Notes under the pieces: generated by a model
Told to the model about the DNA's origin: nothing
What the model saw: only the letters and a program-made list of their open reading frames with translations
Databases searched by the model: none
Shown: positions 18,501 through 28,000 of the stretch, in pieces
How positions within the stretch are numbered: position 1 is the stretch's first letter
Layout of the letters: each line of letters starts with the position of its first letter
Position numbers and translations under genes: made by a program
Assembly: GCF_947500695.1 (NCBI RefSeq)
Contig: NZ_CANMSS010000002.1
Coordinates: forward strand, 372,001-436,000
From: an uncultured Pseudoteredinibacter sp.
GTDB taxonomy: Bacteria > Pseudomonadota > Gammaproteobacteria > Pseudomonadales > Cellvibrionaceae
Length of the DNA stretch: 64,000 nucleotides
Reading direction: 5' to 3'

Positions 18501-21500
18501 TGCTAATAACAGTCAAATAAGCGATAGCTATGCAGTAGGTGATATTGAAGCCTCTAGTTCAAGTGCAGGAGGACTAATTGGCACACTAACGAATAATTCT
18601 TCAATAAACACTAGCTACGCCAGAGGCGAAGTCAACGCTGCCGGCAGCTTCGGGCTAGTTGGTGATTCCAGTGCCGATAGTTCGATCAGTAATAGCTTTT
18701 GGAATGCCTTGGATAACAGCGGAGGAATAGGCGGCTCGGCTAACATCAGTAATAGTATCGGTTTAAGTACGGAGGCATTGCTCAATTCGCAAAGCAGTTA
18801 TCAAGGCTTCGATTTTTCTGCCTGCGGCGGTGCTGGCATCTGGTGTATATCAGAAGGCAATACCACTCCTGGAATCAATTCTCTATATCGAAATGTGGGC
18901 ATTACCATCTTAAGCAATGGAGGCACATCATTCACCTACAATGGGGAAACTAGATCGACAAGCTTAAGTTTCATTTACAGTGTTTTAGCAAGTGATCTTT
19001 TGGTTGAAGGCAATACTGTAAGTACTAATTCGGAAAATGTAGGAAGCTATAGCGGATTAGACTTAAATTACAATATTCATTCATCTCAGTACAACATTAA
19101 CGTAGCGGGAGCCCCAATAACCTTAACCATTGATCCAAAGCAGCTAACGATTGCTGCTGTTGTAGACAATAAAATTTATGACGGCAACACTAGCGCTGTT
19201 ATTAATTCTCTAAATATCAATGGCCTGGTTTCGGGAGATGATGTAACTGCTAATGGCGGTACCGCTGAGTTCTTAAATAAAAATGTGGGCGATAACAAAA
19301 CCGTAAATATATCCAGCATAAACCTTACCGGAGATGATTCAGGAAATTACACCGTTTCGATAGGCAACGCTCAAGCGGATATTACCCCAAAGGAAATTAG
19401 TGCTTCTGCAAGCGCCAATGACAAAGTTTACGATGGCAATGATAGTGCTACCGTGGACTTCTCGCTTACAGGTGTTATAAGCGGGGATGCAGTAAGTGCG
19501 ACAACAAACAATAATACCTTTGACAATAAAAATGTCGCCGAAAATAAGACCGTAACTTCAAGCGGCGTCACATTGTCCGGTAGCGATAGCACTAACTATG
19601 TGCTTGCCAATACAACAGTTACTGATACTGCCGACATCACCGCCAAACAAATCACCGTTACCGGTACAGCGGCCGACAAAATTTACGACAGCACCGTTAA
19701 TGCTGATGTCACCGCAGGCACTACCGACTTTATCGCCGGCGATAACATTAGCCTCACCGGCGCCAGCGGCAGCTTCGTCGATAAAAATGTCGCCGATGAC
19801 AAAGATGTCACCATTGGCGGTTATAGCCTAAGCGGCACTGATGCAGGCAACTATGAAATTGCCAACAGCACGGCTGTGGTTCAAGCCGATATCACCCCGT
19901 TTGAGATCACCGCTAGCAGTACTGCTGATGACAAAACCTATGACGGTAACGATACTGCCAATGTGAATCTTGCTATAAGCGGCGTCTTCACCGGCGATAC
20001 CGTCACCGTAAGTTCTGGCAGCGACACCTTTAACAATAAGAACGCTGGTAACGGTAAAACCGTTACCTCATCCGGCGTGACCTTGGGTGGAGCAGACGGC
20101 AGCAACTATGTCTTAGCCGAAACTACACTCACCGATACGGCGGACATCTTTAAAAAAGACGTCACCGTAACCGCCTCCGTCGAAGACAAAATCTATGACG
20201 GCACCACCACTGCTGATTTTAATATCGATAGCAGCGGCACCATCATTAGTGACGACGATGTCACCATCGCCGGCAGCAATGCGAACTTTGTTGATAAGAA
20301 TGTTGGAGACGGAAAAACCGTTACCTTTGGCGATCTCACCATCAGTGGGGATGACCAAGACAACTACAACATCACCATCGCCAATACCGATGTCACAGCG
20401 GATATTACCGCTAAACAAATCACCGCCACCGGCACGGCAGCGGATAAAATCTACGATGGCAACACATCGGCAAACGTTGAATTAGAGCTTTCTGGAGTCA
20501 TCAGCGGAGATACTGTAAACGTAAGTTCATCATCCGATAGCTTTGGTGATAAAAACGTGGGAGTCGACAAAACTGTTACCTCAACGGGAATCACCTTATC
20601 GGGTGACGATGGCGGGAATTATGTCCTAGCTGATACCACCATCACAGACACAGCCGATATCAATGTAAAAGATGTCAGTGTCAATGTGAGTGTAGCCGAT
20701 AAAGAATATGACGGCACAGCTATCGCCAGCTTTAATATTGATAGTAACGGCGAAATTATCGTCGGAGATGATGTCAGTATCAGTAGCGGTACTGCAAACT
20801 TTGATGACAAAGATGTTGGTCAAAACAAGGCCGTGAGCTTCGGTGATCTGAACATATCAGGCAATGATGCAAGCAACTACAATATTACCATTGCCAATAC
20901 TGACGCAAGTGCAGATATCAACGCTAAAACAATTACCGTTAACAGCACAGCAAGTGACAAAATCTATGATGGTAGTACCCAGGCTGACGTGAGCTTAGAG
21001 CTGGACGGTATTATTGCGGGTGATACGGTGCTGGTAGGTGCCAGCGGTAGTGCATTTGACGATAAAAATGCGGGCTCTAACAAGACAGTGACCACGGAAG
21101 GCTTGGTGCTGTCGGGCTTGGATAGTGGAAACTATGTTTTAGTAAGCGATAGTAGTACTGACAGCGCCGATATATTTGCAAAGGAAATTTCGGTAAGCAC
21201 AACAGCAAGCGATAAAATATACGACGGTACAACTGTTGCAACTGTAGATTTTAATCTCACGGGCTTAGAAGAGGGCGATACCGTTAGCGCGTCCTCGACT
21301 AGCAATAACTTTGACGATGCCAATGCAGCTACCGGTATTAATGTTAGTAGTACTGACATTGAGCTTTCTGGCACAGACGCCGGCAACTATGTATTAAGCA
21401 ATACGGATAGCAATAGTACAGCAGACGTTACACCGACAGACCTTACCATTCTTGCAAACGATGACAGCAAAGAGTCGGGGCCGACGTACTCTGGTGGCAA

Positions 21501-21975
21501 TGGATTTACCGCTACTGGCTTTGTGAATGGAGAATCGATAGCCAACTTAAACGGAGAAGCTAGCTACGGAGGCAGCTCCCAAGGAGCTGCAAGCCCTGGG
21601 AACTATAGCATCAGTATTTCCGGCTTTGACTCGCAAAACTATGATATCAATTATGTAGACGGTAACTTAGAGATTAGCGCTGCTTCAAATAACGGCGAAG
21701 GCGCAAATAACCCTGTCGCCCCTGGAGGAGCAATTCCTCCGCAGATTTCTGGGCCTAGTGGCCTAGGCCTTCCACTTGGCCCAACAGCCTCGGGAGGTGA
21801 AGGTGACGAAGGAAGCGTAGATAGTCTATTAGAAGGTGACCTCTTAGTCTTTGGTGGTGGTAGTAAGCGCCCAGACGAAACAGCCCAATTACACAGCCTT
21901 GAAAATTTATGTGATCAAGACCTCAAAGAAGTAGAGCTGGTACAATGTCCGGATGACAGCACACCCGGGAAGTAG
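15565..21975 (+). CDS. Giant two-partner secretion exoprotein (TpsA) with GLUG, YDG and MBG repeats
   Basis: 2136 residues. The N-terminus is an extended (ESPR-type) signal (MNRTFQHIWNFSLGQW... to ...NGQLVLALP). The TPS secretion domain follows (about 55-320), with VNFNQPNQSSVALNRIFG and GQIFLVNTNGVTFAPGSQVN, typical of haemagglutinin-type exoproteins. Residues about 540-1080 are GLUG-like repeats (GGLVG/GGLIG with NSY). Nine YDG repeats of about 85 residues follow (about 1190-1960), then one MBG-type repeat (SKESGPTYSGG). The C-terminus carries two cysteines (CDQDLKEVELVQC). It is expected to form a long beta-helix plus Ig-like stalk at the cell surface, probably an adhesin. The ATG has a GAGGG ribosome site and follows tpsB. 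Confidence 0.93.
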   Translation: MNRTFQHIWNFSLGQWQVAGEQAKQKRNSSGSTKRTLAKSISTIILLANGQLVLALPTGGTIVQGSAQISESGSVMTVDQESQRTVINWNSFDIDSNETVNFNQPNQSSVALNRIFGSNTSQIFGQLNANGQIFLVNTNGVTFAPGSQVNAAAIVASTLDITDNDFMDGTLLFTNSDDNRSKIINQGSIHASTIALLGNQVSNQGYLVANTSDSGRANVAMAAGDRIVLSFGAGGLLDLEVDRGTYDALVENKSIIEANGGQILMLAQAANELSAATVNNEGIVQAQGLAEKDGKIVLLADMRSGTLENSGTLDVSSSDGSGGFIETSAAKVNISQDTKVYLSGQDENGNWLIDPNDIVISNAADADVNANTLSSTLNSGGNVRIQTTNEGSPGGNGDISVNAEISWSSDNSVLTLQAENEININANISSSGDNSGIELYSGLSFDSVTNDWSQSLGSGFDFDTFARNNKIQLADDVTITLSGADAVYLEDGVQFQVINGNNSSVGSATAESAIDELEAIGNGHYVLGDDIDGTGKNFDPIANFAGGINGLGHKIDNLTIDRNSESNIGLIGQGAASGSYFKNFSIENADIVGRTNVGTLIGATNNSFVSNVHSQGNIRSAGKNRSQVGGLAGRATSSTISDSSFAGDISAHANSLGGLVGNADGSTIDSSSYSGNITVREADNLRENIGGLTGSATGSSISNSQVDANITALNSAKYVGGIVGFSDQLNLQSVQFSGDISGGKSSGGILGQGKNLQFDDITANGSVTGRDGRQAIGGLVGYLTSNNGTPSSTFSNISLNNSVTGDYRVGGWFGIATDVVLNNVRSSQVIDGEQATGGIIGYSIRVTVNGAEYTGNIEGERRRHGGIIGRAKDTTVNNALFNGQIKNTGETGGIIGFGQNSHINNSESYGSISNTESRAGGLIGNSEDGSIQNSFSLMNVSSGNSVGGLAGLFTNSSISSSYSIGSISGDDNIGGLIGNANNSQISDSYAVGDIEASSSSAGGLIGTLTNNSSINTSYARGEVNAAGSFGLVGDSSADSSISNSFWNALDNSGGIGGSANISNSIGLSTEALLNSQSSYQGFDFSACGGAGIWCISEGNTTPGINSLYRNVGITILSNGGTSFTYNGETRSTSLSFIYSVLASDLLVEGNTVSTNSENVGSYSGLDLNYNIHSSQYNINVAGAPITLTIDPKQLTIAAVVDNKIYDGNTSAVINSLNINGLVSGDDVTANGGTAEFLNKNVGDNKTVNISSINLTGDDSGNYTVSIGNAQADITPKEISASASANDKVYDGNDSATVDFSLTGVISGDAVSATTNNNTFDNKNVAENKTVTSSGVTLSGSDSTNYVLANTTVTDTADITAKQITVTGTAADKIYDSTVNADVTAGTTDFIAGDNISLTGASGSFVDKNVADDKDVTIGGYSLSGTDAGNYEIANSTAVVQADITPFEITASSTADDKTYDGNDTANVNLAISGVFTGDTVTVSSGSDTFNNKNAGNGKTVTSSGVTLGGADGSNYVLAETTLTDTADIFKKDVTVTASVEDKIYDGTTTADFNIDSSGTIISDDDVTIAGSNANFVDKNVGDGKTVTFGDLTISGDDQDNYNITIANTDVTADITAKQITATGTAADKIYDGNTSANVELELSGVISGDTVNVSSSSDSFGDKNVGVDKTVTSTGITLSGDDGGNYVLADTTITDTADINVKDVSVNVSVADKEYDGTAIASFNIDSNGEIIVGDDVSISSGTANFDDKDVGQNKAVSFGDLNISGNDASNYNITIANTDASADINAKTITVNSTASDKIYDGSTQADVSLELDGIIAGDTVLVGASGSAFDDKNAGSNKTVTTEGLVLSGLDSGNYVLVSDSSTDSADIFAKEISVSTTASDKIYDGTTVATVDFNLTGLEEGDTVSASSTSNNFDDANAATGINVSSTDIELSGTDAGNYVLSNTDSNSTADVTPTDLTILANDDSKESGPTYSGGNGFTATGFVNGESIANLNGEASYGGSSQGAASPGNYSISISGFDSQNYDINYVDGNLEISAASNNGEGANNPVAPGGAIPPQISGPSGLGLPLGPTASGGEGDEGSVDSLLEGDLLVFGGGSKRPDETAQLHSLENLCDQDLKEVELVQCPDDSTPGK
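19135..21440 (+). repeat. Nine tandem YDG-domain repeats in tpsA
   Basis: About 255-bp units, each with a K(I/V/E/T)YDG/YDS core, a DDKN(V/A)G turn and a SG(D/S)D..NY end. Later units alternate between two types: one ending NYNITIANTD and one ending NYVLADTTITDTADI, giving a two-unit higher-order repeat. The stretch at about 19620-20460 uses visibly more C-ending codons (ACC, GCC, ATC) than the flanking repeats. Confidence 0.85.
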
Positions 21976-21989
21976 CTTCAAAACAAAGA

Positions 21990-22022
21990 AGAGCCACTTA
22001 GATAATACCGCTAAGTGGCTCT
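21990..22022 (-). terminator. Terminator of the giant-protein operon
   Basis: Perfect 12-bp stem AGAGCCACTTAG / CTAAGTGGCTCT with a 9-base loop. Read on the minus strand it is followed by a T-rich tract (TTCTTTGTTTTG). It overlaps the last codons and stop of the GGDEF-EAL gene and separates it from convergent tpsA. Confidence 0.8.
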
Positions 22023-25000
22023 ACAGAATCACCGACATAAGGGCGAATAATGTCTTCGCTTTCGTAGTAAAGCTTATTGCTATCATAAAGTGTTTTATTC
22101 TTTAAAAGCTTGATCACTTGTTCAGCAGAAATTGGCTTTTCCAAGAAAAATCCTTGCGCTTTATCGCAAGCTAAAGCATGTAGGAAAGCTAGTTGTTCTT
22201 CTGTCTCTACACCTTCAGCAATCACACATAAACCCAAACTTTTGGCCAGTGAAATCATTGATTTAACAATAGCGGCATTACAACGATCTGTGTTTAACTC
22301 GCTAATAAAAGAGCGATCTATTTTAATAGACTCGATAGGGAAGTGCTTAATATACGCCAACGAAGAATACTCAACGCCAAAATCATCAAGCGTAATTTGA
22401 ATGCCTGCCTCAGATAGTGTTTCCATTAAACAAACCGCTGCATACTTGTTTGAAATAAGAACTGTTTCCGTAATCTCAAACTCGATATTGTTTTTTGGAA
22501 TTTTTACCTCATCCAGCAAGGTTATTAGATTAGTAGCGAGTTTCTGGTCATGAAACTCGCTTGCCGACAGGTTCACTGCAATCTTATCGACACTTAGGCC
22601 CAACGATTGCCAGTGATGGAAATCTTCTGCCGCCTTTCGAATTACCCACTCAGTTATAGATCCTATTAATCCAATTCTTTCCGATAATCCAATGAATTCG
22701 GCAGGGGATACAATCCCCAAATCAGGGTGTTTCCAGCGTATTAAAGCTTCTAAGCCGTATACCTGCCCCGAACCTACAATAACTTTAGGTTGGTAGTGCA
22801 AGAAGAACTGCTCCTGTTCTATAGCTTTATATAGATCAGACTCCAAAGTAAACTGGCGCCTACAGTTAGCATCAATTTCCTGGCAGAAGAATAAAAACCG
22901 TTGTTTCAATTTGCTTCGTTTAGCCTCTAACATCGCTTGACTGGCAAATCGAATGAGATCCTCAGGGTTGTCACCATCTACACCTGCAATTGAAATACCC
23001 GCGTAACAGTCAAGAAATACATCGTGAGAATTAACATGTTCCGGGCGCTTGAGGTCCACAAAAATCCGATGCATGATATTGCTAATATCTGTTTCAGCGG
23101 CCACTCCAGGAAGAAGTACAACAACATCATTAGTACTAATTTGTGAAACACTAAAGTTGCCACGTTCATCGTCACTAATCGCAACTGTATCAGTTTCCCT
23201 AAGCATTTTGCTTATTCTACTAAGTAGTTTATCGCTTAAGTTTTCGGCGTGGCTGATCCCCATGGTTTCATACACATATTGAATTTCATCACAGTTAAAA
23301 ACTACGATGGCATTAGTATCTTCTCCACGCTTCGAGGACTTTAAAGCTTGACTGATTCTATCCAAGAAAACTGTAGTCTCTACAGTTCGTCCTAAGGAAC
23401 TTCCAACAAGTGATTTCTTTGCTACTTCAGTCGTTCCGGAGCTAGCGACTTTATATTCAAGTCTAGGCTTTGACTTGATGGCCTCTTTTTTAATGTTTGA
23501 ACTTTCCGACCTTGAGCTATGCTCTAAATCTTTAGACCAGCAGATAGCCTTATTACGCCCCGTTTGTTTGGCCTTATAAAGAGCCATATCCGCTCGGTCA
23601 ATAAACTCCGCGGCGTCGATTCTTACATCTTCAGAACCAGTAAAACAGCAGCTGATACCAAAACTAGCCGTAACTGGAATATGATTATCGCGCTGACTAT
23701 GGTGGCTAGTTTCAATCGCTGCACGGATGCGTTCAGCAGTAGCAAAACCGGCTTCTTCGTTAGAGCCAGGAAGGATAAGTAAGAACTCTTCGCCTCCATA
23801 ACGACCAACGAGATCATTAGGCCTGCTGTGCTTTACTAGGGTATTGGCCAAAAGCTTAATGACATTATCACCTTCCAAGTGCCCGTAGTTGTCATTCACT
23901 CGCTTAAAGTGATCAATATCAATCATTAAACAACATATAGGCTCATGGGAATCATAGGCAGAGATCATGCTTGCGTCGAGATTCTGCATAAGTGATCTAC
24001 GATTTAGCACCCCCGTCAGGGAATCCCTCGTCGCTAAATATTTTAGCTCTTTATTTTGCCTATTAATTTCACGCTGACTTTTATCGAGTTCAGATATTAA
24101 TCTGGTTAACTCTTGATTTGTTTTTTCGACTTTTGATATATCATCGATTGTGACCAGTGCTCCCATGAGCTCTCCATTGACCCCAAGGATGGCAGAAGCA
24201 TTAGTAGAAAGGGGGGTTTTTAGTCCAGATTTCCCAACAAATGACAGCATTACTGAACGTACACTCTCGCCATTAGCTAGAGTCTTTAACCAAGGCAGGC
24301 CTACTTCTCTATTGGCTTCATCGACTTCCCATGCCAACTGTTGACTTTGTTTGGCGAGAAGCTTTTCCATTGGTAAGTGCACTGTTTTGCAAAAGCTCTC
24401 ATTAGCGAACACGATTTTATTGTCTGTGTCGACAATCATTAAGCCTTCAGACAACGTATCTAGTGCGATTTTAACTCTCTCAGGGATCACACTTTCAGGG
24501 TTTATGCCTTCCATTACACGACGCAAAAAAAGAATATATATAAAAAACCCGCTTAAAACTATAAAGCCTATAAACATTAAGGCCTGGTCAAATCGACTGC
24601 TTTCAGAGGCCTGCTCAAAACCGATTTTGAGCTCACCATCTCCGATCCAACTGGCAAGTACCAACGGCACATTGTAAGTTGCGCTATCAGTTGTATTTTT
24701 GTAATCCCCATAGACTTCTAAAACGTCGCCAGAAGGATCTAATAGTATGGCATAAGATACGGCTACACTTTCTTCAGTCTTAGCAATTGCATTTGCTAAA
24801 TTTGAATCACCCGATATGATAGTTTGAGCTATTTCATGTACAGCAAGCCTTTCAAAAGATCTTTGAGCTTTATTTAAATCCACAGAAGTGTGGGGCTTGA
24901 TCCCCAAACTATCAGCTACAAAAAAAAGCACCAAACTTAACAGAGCCAAGCCAAAGCTAATCCTATAAATAGGCTCTTTTATTATCTTCTCTACGCTCTT

Positions 25001-25039
25001 TTTAATCATCTTTGCTCTCTTCATCCTTGCTCTCTTCAT
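21998..25039 (-). CDS. Membrane PAS-GGDEF-GGDEF(degenerate)-EAL protein (c-di-GMP turnover)
   Basis: 1013 residues. Two transmembrane segments (about 27-45 and 157-175) flank a periplasmic sensor loop; a PAS domain (about 190-310) and a short coiled coil follow. The first GGDEF domain has an intact GRYGGEEFLLILPG and an RPND inhibitory site five residues before it, so it should make c-di-GMP. A second GGDEF-like domain (about 560-720) lacks the signature. The EAL domain (about 740-985) keeps EALIRW, NLSASEF, EITETVL, DDFG, KIDRSFI, AEGVET and QGFFLEKP, so phosphodiesterase activity is likely. Three in-frame ATGs (25039, 25024, 25009) lie in a repeated tail of the upstream gene; 25009 gives an 8-bp overlap and is equally plausible. 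It is the last gene of the giant-protein operon and probably tunes that system. Confidence 0.92.
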   Translation of the reverse strand: MKRARMKRAKMIKKSVEKIIKEPIYRISFGLALLSLVLFFVADSLGIKPHTSVDLNKAQRSFERLAVHEIAQTIISGDSNLANAIAKTEESVAVSYAILLDPSGDVLEVYGDYKNTTDSATYNVPLVLASWIGDGELKIGFEQASESSRFDQALMFIGFIVLSGFFIYILFLRRVMEGINPESVIPERVKIALDTLSEGLMIVDTDNKIVFANESFCKTVHLPMEKLLAKQSQQLAWEVDEANREVGLPWLKTLANGESVRSVMLSFVGKSGLKTPLSTNASAILGVNGELMGALVTIDDISKVEKTNQELTRLISELDKSQREINRQNKELKYLATRDSLTGVLNRRSLMQNLDASMISAYDSHEPICCLMIDIDHFKRVNDNYGHLEGDNVIKLLANTLVKHSRPNDLVGRYGGEEFLLILPGSNEEAGFATAERIRAAIETSHHSQRDNHIPVTASFGISCCFTGSEDVRIDAAEFIDRADMALYKAKQTGRNKAICWSKDLEHSSRSESSNIKKEAIKSKPRLEYKVASSGTTEVAKKSLVGSSLGRTVETTVFLDRISQALKSSKRGEDTNAIVVFNCDEIQYVYETMGISHAENLSDKLLSRISKMLRETDTVAISDDERGNFSVSQISTNDVVVLLPGVAAETDISNIMHRIFVDLKRPEHVNSHDVFLDCYAGISIAGVDGDNPEDLIRFASQAMLEAKRSKLKQRFLFFCQEIDANCRRQFTLESDLYKAIEQEQFFLHYQPKVIVGSGQVYGLEALIRWKHPDLGIVSPAEFIGLSERIGLIGSITEWVIRKAAEDFHHWQSLGLSVDKIAVNLSASEFHDQKLATNLITLLDEVKIPKNNIEFEITETVLISNKYAAVCLMETLSEAGIQITLDDFGVEYSSLAYIKHFPIESIKIDRSFISELNTDRCNAAIVKSMISLAKSLGLCVIAEGVETEEQLAFLHALACDKAQGFFLEKPISAEQVIKLLKNKTLYDSNKLYYESEDIIRPYVGDSVEPLSGII

Positions 25040-28000
25040 CCTTGAGCACCTCAGCGCGTTCCTTTGAAGCTGATTTATTTTTGCTCAAGATTGGTAACGG
25101 ATCAATTTCATTCCAAAGAGGGCGAATTGATATCATTGCCGCTAGTAGAGAACCTGCCCTCGAAAGCCACCAAAGTAAACCCAAGCCAGCTCCAGCGCCA
25201 AATACCTGTCCAATTTTCGCTGCAGAAGGCACCTCTTGGGTATTCTCGGTGTTAGTACTATTTCTATCCAGGTCACCATCGCTTTTAAACTGATAGGCGG
25301 CTTTGTTATAATCGGCAACATCCTGTGCCATAGCCTTGCTCAAAGCCAACCTGCTCGTTAGTTGATCATATTGTTCTTGTTGATTATCTCTATCAAACTC
25401 TTGATCATCAAAAGATGAGGGGGTGGCAATAACTGCTTCCACTCCATCTATATCAAAACCAGTAGCGACAAGCTTAAGCTCTGGGTCTAAGTCAGTGCTT
25501 ACATGCTCTTGTGGATCAACTTTTTCTTCTTGAGCGTTCTCACTATCAGGCTTTTCAATTTGATCTAGTGGTGGAATAGCATTTTTATGCTCTACGGGAA
25601 TCTCTTGAGATAGATCTTCATTAAAATTTGGCGTTAATTCAACAACCGGTGCCAAAAAAGGTTCTATTGATATGTTTGTCTCAGCCAAAGAAACCCAATC
25701 ACTCTGGCCCTTACCGGTATTACCCATATCATTGATTTCCACAACAATCTGTATATTTTGTTCGATATTATCTGTAGACCTAGCCTTTAGAGATGTCTGA
25801 TCATCAAGGAAAGTATTTATCGCTTCTAATGTTCCACTCAGTACAATAGTTTGTGGTGACTCTTCTATCAAGGTAAGATTCAGGCCTGTCTCCGCCTCAA
25901 GCTCACCACTTCCTACGAGTGCAATCCTTAGCTGTAACTCTGTATCGTACGCATCTATATCGTAGGCTGTTATTTTTTCCAAACTGACATCAAACCAACT
26001 AAGGGCTTGTTCTTCTCTGTCTGCTAGTGAAGCTCCGGTATTGCTTGGCTGATCATTCACTGCTTCAACATCAATTTGAATAGTGTAAGTCTCTGACCAT
26101 TCATTGGAACTGTCAGCCACACGGAATTTAACGTTATCTAAAGCGATTCCGTTTTGATCCTTAGCTGGCTGGTAAATTAAGTTTCCGTCGATAATTTCTT
26201 GAGGATCAATAGTTTGCTTAGCTAATATCTTTTCACCGTTTAAGAAGAGCTGTCCGGATATAGCTTCACTATCAATTTCAATCACGCTTAATGAATCATT
26301 ATATTTATCTATATATGTAAACTGATTCAGAGATAGGGTATAGCGTTGATCCTCATCGATTACAATAAGGCTATTTTCGCTCAATGGTGCTACATTCGTA
26401 GGGTTTAGGTCCAGGTTAATGATTAAACTATCACTTTTTGCTTGGCCACCAGTCGACCCCAAATCGTTTATCGAGATTTCAAGACTGTCACCTTCTAGAT
26501 GCTCGAAGCTATTTTCGTAAATCAAACTTTGAAGGGTCGCATTCAGATCAGTAATTGTACCTTGCAGGACAATGGCTTTTTCTGTTGAGGCGGGCTGTAT
26601 CGAAGCTTGCCCCTGTGGACTAATATTCAAACTCCCGCTGCTAATAGATATGCTAAGCTCTAAATTTGACAGGCCGGCATCAGTGTCACTTACTGTGATT
26701 CCTGTAATATGTTGAGATTCCGTATTAATTTCTATCGTACTTGGGCCACTGATTTGTGGCGCGTCATTACTAGAGAGAATCAAAACATTAATTGATTCAT
26801 TTATTGTATTAACCGAGAACCCGGAATTTATTTCTGTGACACTTATTGTTACTTGATCTTGTAAGGTATTGGCTGATATTGATGGGCTAATATAGCTCAA
26901 ATTACTTAGCGCTGCCTGTATATCAGCTAGGTTGCCACTAAGACTGATTTGTTTACTATTGTTTTCGCCGCCAGTAATCAGAGTCGAGTTTAAGTTTTTT
27001 ATGTAGATTTCGCCTTGTTGGCTGCTTATCTGAACATTGAAATTTTCACCATCGACATCAGCTAGACTTAGGGCTATATCTCTACTGCTACTTTCAAATA
27101 AACTTATCGAGGTATCGGCAGTGATAGTGGCTACATCGTTTACCGCCGTAATATCAACAACTACCGAACCCAAACTAATCTCTGTAGTGAAATTCGGACC
27201 TTCAGCTATGAATAAACTGATGCTGTCCGCGGCTGAGCCATAGCTATTCTCTATGCTGTGCATATAGCTCAGGCCGCTACTATTGTTTAGCCAGTTATTG
27301 ATATCTACAAGGGCACCACTTAGCTGAACAGTCCCCACATTAGTGAATACTACAGTTAAATTTGTGGCATCACTTACGTTTAAATCACCATTGGATGTTT
27401 GAATAGTAAGCTGATAAGTACTAGCGCTATTGTCAGCATCTTGAATTTCAACTGCGCTCAAGTCCAAAGGACTCAGCACATCCTCTACAACAGTAAATCG
27501 ATTAGGTAAACTGCCAACGTTATTAGGGTCAGCCCCAATAGCTGCAGCATTAATCGTTACGGATACCGTTGCTGCAGCTTCTTGAGCAACACCGCCACTG
27601 TTACCCAAATCATTGGCAATAATAGTGAGGGTTTCTGTGACAGCAGTGCTTAAGCCACTTGGCGTAGCCAAACTTAGACTCGCCAGTGCATTATTGATAT
27701 CATCTATGCTACCCGTCAGCTCGATACCTGTTACCGTATTGCCACTTCCATCTGTGAAGCTTACAGGGTTTGCAGTAACTCCTGTAGACTGCCCAAGTTG
27801 TAGTGTTCCTTGGGCAATACCCACACTGACATTGACTTGAGCACTGCCCGCATCAGCATCGCTGATACTAATACCATTTAAGACTATCGAATCACCGCTG
27901 GTAACCGAGACAGAGGTTGGTGCAGTAATGACTGGGGCATCATTGTCGGTGCTGATATTGACATCGATATTCTGGCTGAGCACATTATCAATCGTGCCGC

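Noticed and set aside
19135..21440. Tandem repeats as a CRISPR-like array
   Set aside because: The repeats are about 255 bp, in frame and encode YDG domains; there are no short identical direct repeats with spacers.
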